From: Chitinophagaceae bacterium
GTDB taxonomy: Bacteria; Bacteroidota; Bacteroidia; Chitinophagales; UBA10324
Length of the DNA: 64,000 nt
Reading direction: 5' to 3'
NCBI GenBank assembly: GCA_016704325.1
Contig: JADJAG010000012.1
Location: forward strand, 238,439-302,438
The position numbers and the translations under genes were made by a program. Shown here one piece after another: positions 38,283 through 45,045 of the stretch (position 1 is its first letter; each line of letters opens with the position of its first letter). Under the pieces are notes generated by a model, which saw only the letters and a list, made by a program, of their open reading frames with translations, did no database searches and was not told the origin of the DNA.

Positions 38283-38407
38283 TTTCAGAATTTTTTTCAG
38301 AAGTATCATTCCAAACCTGTTCTCGCTTAATTATCAGGTATTATTTCCTAAATCTGAGGTTAATATTTTAATATCCTGGAAATTGAGCAATCGTTTCTCG
38401 AGGCAAT

Positions 38408-38680
38408 TTAAAGAACTTTCTTATCAGAAATTAGTAAGTAAATTGAAGTTCCAATCGTAAGAAAACTAAATAAGTAGATTAACCGTGAGAAGTTTAATAA
38501 TTGTGTTATTTCCCTTTCACGATTAATCATTGATTCGGTTATCTCTTCAGCCATCATCATGGGGTGCTCCACCTCATATTTCATAGATACAGCATAATTC
38601 AAGTATAAGCTTGTATTAAAAAAGAGTACAACCAAAGACAGTATTATTAAACTCCACAAGTGAATTTGTTTAATTTTCAT
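38408..38680 (-). CDS. Membrane immunity protein for the 38.7-39.6 kb toxin
   Basis: A 90-residue protein with a helix near each end (LWSLIILSLVVLFFNTSLYL and LIYLFSFLTIGTSIYLLI) and an acidic middle (EVEHPMMMAEEITESMINRE). Its ATG overlaps the toxin stop by four bases (ATGA). No known family, but the position says immunity. Confidence 0.68.
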   Translation of the reverse strand: MKIKQIHLWSLIILSLVVLFFNTSLYLNYAVSMKYEVEHPMMMAEEITESMINREREITQLLNFSRLIYLFSFLTIGTSIYLLISDKKVL

Positions 38681-39633
38681 AACTTCTCTGTACCTGTTTT
38701 CTTTTGAAGATCATCTGTAATATCTTTCACGGGAGAACCTGATTGTTTTGATTGATTTTGTAAGCTATTTTGTAAACCACTAGGAGTATTGGTTTTCTCT
38801 TTGACGGTATAACCTCCTAATGGTCCTGCTGGATTAAATGGAACTGCCGTTTCTGTTTCAAATTTTGTACTAGTTCCCCCTTCTTGCGCACCTTCGCATG
38901 ATATAGTAGTACAATTATTTTTGAACAAATCATACTGATCAATCACCCTTGCATCAGGATCATTATAATAGTATTTATTAGGATCACTTGGTCGTTCATC
39001 CGTTGAGTTAAACTTAGTATCAAAAAAATCTTTGACTTTTTGCTCGCCTGCTTTGTTAATATCTGTTAATTCGTATGACTGAGCACCATATTCATTTAAA
39101 TACCTACTAATAAATTTTTGGGCTCTTTCCCCTGTAAAGCGAAGTAACACTCCTTCGCCTGTTGGATTCGTTGGATTTAAAAGTCCTTTGTTTTTCCCTA
39201 AATCATCATATCTTCCATAGGAATATACAACAACATCATCTGCATCTCCCACGGTGATAAATGTATGACCTACATTCGCTTTGTAGTATTGAGCTGATTC
39301 AGTATAGATCCTAACTTCTTCTCCATCAAGATCAATACCCCAAATTGGCGTATTAGAAGCAAATTGATATGGTGTTAACATTGGGAATGACTTTGTTAAT
39401 GGGTCAATACTTAAAAAGCGTCCTAATCTTGGATCGTAAACTCGAGCTAAATAATTTATACTATTTCCCGATCCTTTTATCTCGTCATCATTTTCTTGTC
39501 CATTGAATCCGAACCGATAATTTTCATAGGAGAAACTCCTCTCCGTCATTACCATCCCGAACGGATAATAATCTCTTAAGCTGTAATCCTTACTGGGATT
39601 ATCATACAGAAGATGGGCTAGGATCAGATTCAT
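38677..39633 (-). CDS. Rhs-core stub with papain-like C-terminal toxin
   Basis: 318 residues. Residues ~20-95 are the Rhs core end (DYYPFGMVMTERSFSYENYRFGFNGQE, DPRLGRFLSIDPLTKSF, TPIWGIDLDGEE). The variable part has VGHTFITVGD...VVVYSYGRYDD and later YDLFKNNCTTISCEGAQ. The order His first, then Asn-Cys-Thr-Thr, is that of permuted papain-fold (NlpC/P60-LRAT/DUF4105-like) hydrolases, so a peptidase, amidase or acyltransferase toxin is likely. The frame is intact. The stop overlaps the immunity ATG. Upstream leader (GGTAAAAAATGCCTAAATTT) is shared with other cassettes. Confidence 0.78.
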   Translation of the reverse strand: MNLILAHLLYDNPSKDYSLRDYYPFGMVMTERSFSYENYRFGFNGQENDDEIKGSGNSINYLARVYDPRLGRFLSIDPLTKSFPMLTPYQFASNTPIWGIDLDGEEVRIYTESAQYYKANVGHTFITVGDADDVVVYSYGRYDDLGKNKGLLNPTNPTGEGVLLRFTGERAQKFISRYLNEYGAQSYELTDINKAGEQKVKDFFDTKFNSTDERPSDPNKYYYNDPDARVIDQYDLFKNNCTTISCEGAQEGGTSTKFETETAVPFNPAGPLGGYTVKEKTNTPSGLQNSLQNQSKQSGSPVKDITDDLQKKTGTEKL

Positions 39634-39699
39634 ACCATATTTTGCTTATTTGTGGTTGAAATTTAGGCATTTTTTACCTTTGTTGCTTGTTTAGAAAGT

Positions 39700-39722
39700 T
39701 AATAGTGGATGAGAAATCGCGC
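39700..39722. repeat. 23-bp inverted repeat, right member
   Basis: Contains TAATAGTGGATGAGAAATCG, the inverted copy of 37623-37645 with one change. It lies 67 bases upstream of the toxin start at 39633. Confidence 0.7.
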
Positions 39723-39863
39723 ACCCAATTGCTAGGGTGTGATTATTTATTGTATTGGAAATTGATAGACAGTATCAGGGAATGAGTGGATGAACGTTTG
39801 AGTAAAAGGTACGCTAGAAATTCGCGACAGTAAGTTGAGACCAGGGTTAATAAAAAAATCTTT

Positions 39864-40430
39864 CTACTGGCTACACTCTAAAATTCCAACCTCTAGTTGA
39901 GAAAGAGTTGCATCTAATCCATTCAATTCAGACAGTACTGAATCAATTGTTCTCGGTTCTGTAAAAGTCCAGCTCGGTTTATTTAAGTAAGATAGATTAT
40001 TAAGTGCTGTGTCCAATTGACCAGTGCAGTCTTCCTCCTTAAGGTGATACAACTTCAATACTTGATTTAACTTCAATTTGAAATCAATAATGTCTTGGTG
40101 AAGCAAGCATTCTAATTGCATAGAGGATTGACTTTGTATTGCTTCCTTTGCATCAAACAATTCAGTCCGTTGCTTATCTATTGAGAAAGAAAAATCACTG
40201 AAAATCCCGACCAGTGTAGTTCCTATGGACTTGGTTGTATCTATGGAAGTTCGATTGAACGCTTCTTGTACAGCCTGAAATACTTCTAGTCTTTCCCTGT
40301 TCTCTTTTAACTTCACGGCCACGTACCAAAAAACAACTAAAAAAATTAACAAGATGCCAACAGTAAAGGAAACTATTATTTTCCGCTTCATTGATTTCTT
40401 TTTTTGTGTTTGCCTTTCTTGGTTCAACAT
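39864..40430 (-). CDS. Membrane-anchored helical protein, unknown function
   Basis: From the ATG at 40430 (MLNQERQTQKKKSMKRKIIVSF) the protein has 188 residues: a basic start, one membrane helix (VSFTVGILLIFLVVFWYVAV) and a coiled-coil-like soluble part. It might be an immunity protein without a surviving toxin, since the sequence upstream holds an Rhs remnant. A second frame over the same DNA (RQTGHYDENGKYIPGASGPPKEIYVEPRK, ~40380-40500) looks like part of another small protein that overlaps its start; it could be the tail of the lost upstream gene. Confidence 0.55.
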   Translation of the reverse strand: MLNQERQTQKKKSMKRKIIVSFTVGILLIFLVVFWYVAVKLKENRERLEVFQAVQEAFNRTSIDTTKSIGTTLVGIFSDFSFSIDKQRTELFDAKEAIQSQSSMQLECLLHQDIIDFKLKLNQVLKLYHLKEEDCTGQLDTALNNLSYLNKPSWTFTEPRTIDSVLSELNGLDATLSQLEVGILECSQ

Positions 40431-40529
40431 AAATTTCTTTCGGTGGTCCAGAAGCTCCCGGAATATATTTACCGTTTTCGTCGTAGTGCCCCGTTTGGCG
40501 CAAGCGTCTAGTGCCTTCCATTTAAAAGC

Positions 40530-40646
40530 GTCCTGGCCTACATCACTATTACTATCATGTGTAGTACTGTTGATTTCTTTTAACCAACCCTGAAATGTAT
40601 AAACGTATACCCTGCACTTTGTTTTGGCCGAGTTCCGTCCGGGCAA
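40530..40646 (-). pseudogene. Rhs/YD-repeat remnant
   Basis: The peptide RVYVYTFQGWLKEINSTTHDSNSDVGQDA matches the segment VYTxQGWLKxxNS...DxGQD that lies upstream of the core in large Bacteroidota Rhs proteins. Only ~35 codons remain, and it then joins unrelated sequence. This shows that a full rhs gene or parts of one once lay here. Confidence 0.6.
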
Positions 40647-40761
40647 GAGGAGTAGAGACGGTTAACGCATTCGTGAGGCTGATTAGCGCATTATCTACGA
40701 TATTTTTGATGGTTTCTTTTGGTGCATGATATTAAACATATAAAAGGTATTTATGAATAGC

Positions 40762-40785
40762 AAAAACCACCTAATCGGTGGCTTT
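40762..40785 (-). terminator. Terminator overlapping an immunity gene stop
   Basis: On the minus strand GCCACC-GATTA-GGTGG is followed by TTTTTGC. The TAG stop of the 40771-41325 gene lies in the loop and right arm region. Confidence 0.65.
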
Positions 40786-41325
40786 GTTGCGTCTAAACTT
40801 AATTAGTCGCCAAATGATTAAAATCAATGAGAGTAAAGCTCCAATGGCAGACAAGAACCTCTTGAAAGTAACTTTTTGGGCTTCTTCGTGATTAAACACA
40901 ACCCAATTATATTTTGCCTTTATCTGCTCTAAATCCCTATTGCTTAAATCCTTAAAACTTATTTCGGGATTACCTTTTTTATTCTTGTAGCCTGTCTCGT
41001 AAGAAGTTAGATATTTGATAGTATTTATACTGTCCGTGCACTTTACAACTATTGAAGTATCATTGTATCCATAAGCTAAAAAATCTTTGATTTTGAAATT
41101 TGTAGTTTCATATCTAAATCCTATTCCAACTAATTCAAATTCATCTTCATTTAAAAGAACATAACTTGAATTATACTCTTTTGCCTTTAGCCCAAAAGGT
41201 ATTGATTTATTGCAAAAATCGCATTCCCAACCATATTCAACTCTTTTACTATCATATCTTAAAAATAAGAAAGTAGAAAGACAAAAAGTTAAACAAAAGA
41301 TTATTATGGAAATTCCTTTATTCAT
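40771..41325 (-). CDS. Probable immunity protein of the 41.3-42.3 kb toxin
   Basis: A 184-residue protein with a helix at each end (MNKGISIIIFCLTFCLSTFLFLRY and FLSAIGALLSLILIIWRLIKF) and a soluble middle containing a Cys pair (CDFCNKS). It starts ten bases after the toxin stop on the same strand. The sequence is not recognised. A terminator hairpin covers its stop codon, so toxin and immunity gene seem to form one transcript. Confidence 0.62.
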   Translation of the reverse strand: MNKGISIIIFCLTFCLSTFLFLRYDSKRVEYGWECDFCNKSIPFGLKAKEYNSSYVLLNEDEFELVGIGFRYETTNFKIKDFLAYGYNDTSIVVKCTDSINTIKYLTSYETGYKNKKGNPEISFKDLSNRDLEQIKAKYNWVVFNHEEAQKVTFKRFLSAIGALLSLILIIWRLIKFRRNKATD

Positions 41326-41335
41326 AACCTTAATA

Positions 41336-42325
41336 CTATTTAACAGGTTTGAAAAAGAAAGTTCGCTCTCTTGTTTTGTACAGATATGGTGTACCTCCAG
41401 CTTCTAAATTTGGTCCCATTTCATCTGGTTGAAATCTGTTTATTTTAAAACCCGTTTTTTGTTCTAATTTTCTAGCTCCTTTTTCAGCAGCAAAATTTGG
41501 ATCCCAAAATCCATCAGTTGTGTTTGAGGAGTTTTTATTTGTATTAGTAAACAAGGTAAACGTTACTGAACTTGAAGTACCATTGCCTGATACATTATAA
41601 TCTACTCCAGTATTTCCAATATGAAATGAGTTTGGCAAATCTGTCATATCGACAGCAAAAAAACCATTTGGGGCAACTTTTTCAGAAGTTATTTTGGATA
41701 GCTTTGCTTGAAACCTATCAGAACCTAAAAGCTGGCTTGTAGATTGGTCGCCAACATCAGCAGCTGCACCATTTCCTGTTAAATAGTGTGCAGTAGCTTC
41801 TTTTGTATTATCTACAACTGGGCCACTGCCAATCGATTTACCTCCTACCCATAAATTATTCTTTGCAAATGATTGTCCTTCTTTTAAATTCAACACTCCT
41901 TTAGCATTTGCAGTAACTCCACCTCTGTTTAACAATTTCATTGCATTACTTTGGCTCGTTCCTAAAAACTTAGCCATAGAATACGAGTTATCACCTTTCT
42001 GTGCTACAAGATTTCCCGTTGCATCCCATTCCCATTGACCGTCTGGGTCTGTGTATCGTATGGGGTTACATAAGAAAGCTCTATAAGGAGACCAGCCTGG
42101 TGCATCGGCTGCTTTAGGGTCAACAGAAAGCCATCTGCCGAGTCTGCTATCGTAATTTCTTGCTCCAAAGTCTAAACTATTGCCTTCTCCCTTTATCTCG
42201 TTATCCTTCTCTTTTCCATTGTATCCATATCGATAATTTTCGCTGCTAAAACTCCTCTCTGGCATTACCATCCCGAACGGATAGTAATTGTACTCAATAA
42301 AAAAGCTCCAACAATTCTCATTCAT
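41336..42325 (-). CDS. Rhs-core stub with uncharacterised C-terminal toxin
   Basis: 329 residues. The Rhs core end is clear (YYPFGMVMPERSFSSENYRYGYNGKE, DSRLGRWLSVDPKAADAPGWSPYRAFLCNPIRYTDPDGQWEW). The toxin part includes ATAHYLTGNGAAADVGDQSTSQLL and GFFAVDMTDLPNSFHIGNTGVDY and ends basic (YKTRERTFFFKPVK). I do not recognise the catalytic type. The start (MNENCWSFFIEYN) differs from the other cassettes; only from YYPFGM on is the DNA shared, so this stub was joined to another leader. Confidence 0.75.
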   Translation of the reverse strand: MNENCWSFFIEYNYYPFGMVMPERSFSSENYRYGYNGKEKDNEIKGEGNSLDFGARNYDSRLGRWLSVDPKAADAPGWSPYRAFLCNPIRYTDPDGQWEWDATGNLVAQKGDNSYSMAKFLGTSQSNAMKLLNRGGVTANAKGVLNLKEGQSFAKNNLWVGGKSIGSGPVVDNTKEATAHYLTGNGAAADVGDQSTSQLLGSDRFQAKLSKITSEKVAPNGFFAVDMTDLPNSFHIGNTGVDYNVSGNGTSSSVTFTLFTNTNKNSSNTTDGFWDPNFAAEKGARKLEQKTGFKINRFQPDEMGPNLEAGGTPYLYKTRERTFFFKPVK

Positions 42326-42897
42326 ATTGAGACTAATTTGCTGGATGAATTTACAGTATTCTTTAATATTATTGGCAATAAGTTAAGTACAAATCAAAAT
42401 GTCGGTCTACAAAGAACGAACGAAGTCAAAAATCAAAAATAGAGGAGTAATAGCGCACTCGTTCGCCTCTCCCAACCCTTTTCTACAAACGGGCAAGTGA
42501 GCGGGCAGTTTAATTTTTTATGTTCTGTTTAGAACTTCTTTTGGTTCTTCTTTTTTGCTTGTAGTAGTTTGGTTTTGATTTGGTTCTTCAGGTTCGCTTC
42601 CTGCCTTAAAAGCCTTATGGAATGGTGGTTATAGAGGGGAAAGAAGAAAAAGGGAAAAGTAAGCCAAAAGCCCTGCACAGCAAGGGTTTGAGAGCAAATA
42701 TGTAATTGTGGAAAACTTTTTTATTTGAGCCGATTTTAACGACTAAAAACCGACAAAATGAGCCTTAAAAATAGAAAGTAAGAAGAAGAAAATTAAAAGG
42801 TGTGGCGAAGCCACTTGTTTTTTTTTTGCCCCTTTTTTCACAGCTTCGCTGTGTGGTTTTTGCCCCTTTTTTCGCCTTGCTTTGCAAGGTGGAATTA
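42326..42897. other. Spacer with three small hairpins
   Basis: No credible gene in about 570 bases. Hairpins GTGGCGAAGCCAC (42802-42814), CACAGCTTCGCTGTG (42839-42853) and CCTTGCTTTGCAAGG (~42875-42889) lie in a row, the first followed by a T10 run. They resemble small insertion hairpins or stacked terminators between two toxin modules. Confidence 0.55.
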
Positions 42898-42932
42898 AAA
42901 ATAAAAGCCACTCATTGAGTGGCTTTTATTTT
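42898..42932. terminator. Bidirectional intrinsic terminator
   Basis: AAAATAAAAGCCACTC pairs perfectly with GAGTGGCTTTTATTTT around an ATT loop (16-bp stem with A and T tracts on both sides). It covers the TGA of the immunity gene that ends at 42912. Confidence 0.85.
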
Positions 42933-43331
42933 AGAATAAATTACGATTAAGATTGAAGCTATAAAAGTAGCTAACAAGGGTAGTAATATCTCTATTGTGT
43001 CGTGTGGTTTAAGTATGCCAATTAATAAAATTATTGAACAACTTATTAGTGAATTAAGGTAAGCATACTTTAATTTGGTTTGTATATTTTTGAAATGTGG
43101 AATAAAACTGGTTATTGTAAATATCAATAAATACGGTAATAGAAAAATCAATGTTTTAATTCCAATGCCCCAAGCCGTTGCTTCTAAATTTTCAATGAAC
43201 AAACACTTTTTACAAAAATCCCCCATTAAATCTATACCTAAATAACCTAACACTAAAATCACACTCAACTCAATTATATTTTGAGCAAACCAAAATTTTA
43301 AAGCCTCAAAAATGTATTTTAATAGTTTCAT
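42912..43331 (-). CDS. Membrane immunity protein for the DUF3238-like toxin
   Basis: From ATG 43331 (MKLLKYIFEALKFWF) the protein has 139 residues and about four membrane helices (IIELSVILVLGYLGIDLM, TLIFLLPYLLIFTITSFI, LNSLISCSIILLIGIL, LLPLLATFIASILIVIY). It begins eight bases after the toxin stop; the longer frame to 43355 would overlap the toxin. It is hydrophobic like the other immunity proteins of this island. Confidence 0.66.
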   Translation of the reverse strand: MKLLKYIFEALKFWFAQNIIELSVILVLGYLGIDLMGDFCKKCLFIENLEATAWGIGIKTLIFLLPYLLIFTITSFIPHFKNIQTKLKYAYLNSLISCSIILLIGILKPHDTIEILLPLLATFIASILIVIYSKIKATQ

Positions 43332-43338
43332 AAAATTA

Positions 43339-44331
43339 TTAGTTGCACCCATCATCTTTACACTCTGGGGAATTGGTTGTATTTGTAAATGGTACAGTCG
43401 TAGCAGGTGTTTTATCTGAACTTTTCCCCTTTAAATTATATTTATGTTCCATTGGTGGAAATAAGGCTCTTGGCGTTTCTCCTGTTTCAGTAGGAGTTCT
43501 ATTAAACAATAAATAAGATTTATTATTTGTTTCGTCTGTTATCCATAACTCATAGGCAGGAAAGCCATCTGCTGCACCTTTTATTTGATATTCAAAAGTT
43601 TTTTTGTCTGCACTTGGAGTAATAACAACATCAAATTGATAATTAATTGCTGGAGCTCCCGAAACCAATCTATTAGGTGCGGCAATACTCATATGAATTG
43701 TAACAGATGTACCATTTTGAAGAAAAGATTTATCAAATGTTGGAACTGGTCCTGCTGGTGCTTCTTCGGATGTTTCTATAACTTTTCCTGCTTTATCTAA
43801 CGCTTTTGTTCCACTTGCTGTATTATTTGAATAAGAAACACTTCTTTTATCAAAATCAACATTAACTTTTTGTTCGGTTCTAAATGCAGTTGTATTTAGT
43901 TCATATGACATTCTATTATCACCTGCAAAACTTGTTGCAGAAAAATTAGGTGTGTACCAAGGATTAGTAAGTGTTGCCATTGGTATAAAAGACCTTCCTG
44001 TTACTTTGTATTTTTCTAATCCTTCTAAATCAATGCACTGTATCGGGCTATTTTCAGCAAATGCGAAAGGCGAACTATGTGGATAATTCTTCCCTATTGG
44101 GTCAACACTTAAAAATCTTCCTAACCTACTATCATACATTCTAAAAGTAAAATTGTAGCTATTTCCACTTCCTTTTAATTCATCATCCTTCTCTTGTCCG
44201 TTGAACCCGAAACTATATTCTGTAGAAGAGAAACTCCTCTCCGGCATTACCATCCCGAACGGATAGTAATCCTTTTCGCTCAAATCATTACTGGGATTGG
44301 CGTACAGGAAATGGGCAATGCTCAAATTCAT
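43339..44331 (-). CDS. Rhs-core stub with DUF3238-like C-terminal domain
   Basis: 330 residues from the shared start MNLSIAHFLYANPSNDLSEKDYYPFGM (an in-frame ATG at 44355 would add eight). The Rhs core end (NYPHSSPFAFAENSPIQCIDLEGLEKYKV) is followed by TGRSFIPMATL, FAGDNRMSYELNTTAFRTEQKVNVDFD and later AAPNRLVSGAPAINYQFDVVITPS. That order matches DUF3238 domains found at Rhs tips, whose activity is unknown to me. The frame is intact. Immunity gene follows directly. Confidence 0.78.
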   Translation of the reverse strand: MNLSIAHFLYANPSNDLSEKDYYPFGMVMPERSFSSTEYSFGFNGQEKDDELKGSGNSYNFTFRMYDSRLGRFLSVDPIGKNYPHSSPFAFAENSPIQCIDLEGLEKYKVTGRSFIPMATLTNPWYTPNFSATSFAGDNRMSYELNTTAFRTEQKVNVDFDKRSVSYSNNTASGTKALDKAGKVIETSEEAPAGPVPTFDKSFLQNGTSVTIHMSIAAPNRLVSGAPAINYQFDVVITPSADKKTFEYQIKGAADGFPAYELWITDETNNKSYLLFNRTPTETGETPRALFPPMEHKYNLKGKSSDKTPATTVPFTNTTNSPECKDDGCN

Positions 44332-44513
44332 ACCATATTTTGCTTTTTTCTGCATGAAATTTAGCTAATTTTTACCGTTGTCTTTTCCAATTGATCAAAT
44401 AATGAAGAGAAGTGAAAACGCACTCATCCGGGCCACTTGAAATTCTTCTGCAAACGATGCGCTTACGGAATTGAGTAATGTCTTGAAAAGATATTTCTTT
44501 ACAGCCGTATGAA

Positions 44514-44912
44514 ATGAACAGCATCATGAACACCATTCCTGAAAAAATACGAATCGACAAATGGCTCTGGGCTGTACGGCTTTTTAAAACACGCTCCCTT
44601 GCTTCAACAGCATGTGAAAATGGTAAGGTGCGTGTGCAGGAGCAACCGGTAAAAGCTTCACGAATGATTAAAGCAGGAGAAACGATTGCATTACGCAACG
44701 GTGCTTTCACCTACGAGTATGAAGTGTTACAATTGACGGAAAACAGGATGGCTGCCAAACTGGTTACTGAATATTGTAAGGACATTACACCGCAAAGCGA
44801 ACTGGAGAGAATCAAGTTGCATGCTTTGCAGCAAAAACTTCAGGATAACCGTGGCGAAGGACGGCCGACTAAGAAGGACAGGCGGGAACTGGATGAGTTT
44901 ACTGATTCGTGA
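44514..44912 (+). CDS. S4 RNA-binding protein, Hsp15-like
   Basis: A 132-residue protein with an S4 domain at residues ~10-60 (IRIDKWLWAVRLFKTRSLASTACENGKVRVQEQPVKASRMIKAGE) and a basic tail (GRPTKKDRRELDEF), as in Hsp15 (HslR). Hsp15 binds free 50S subunits with stalled nascent chains. It is the first housekeeping gene right of the toxin island and is divergent from the last toxin module. Start ATG at 44514; a second ATG four codons later is possible. Confidence 0.88.
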   Translation: MNSIMNTIPEKIRIDKWLWAVRLFKTRSLASTACENGKVRVQEQPVKASRMIKAGETIALRNGAFTYEYEVLQLTENRMAAKLVTEYCKDITPQSELERIKLHALQQKLQDNRGEGRPTKKDRRELDEFTDS

Positions 44913-45045
44913 ATTGGATCGTTGGAAATTTGATGTTTGATATTTGATCCAGGAATCAAGACCCAAGACTTAAGACAGGCCGTCTCACTACTCACTACTC
45001 ACTACTCACTACTCATTACTCAATACTCACAACTCATTTACTAAA

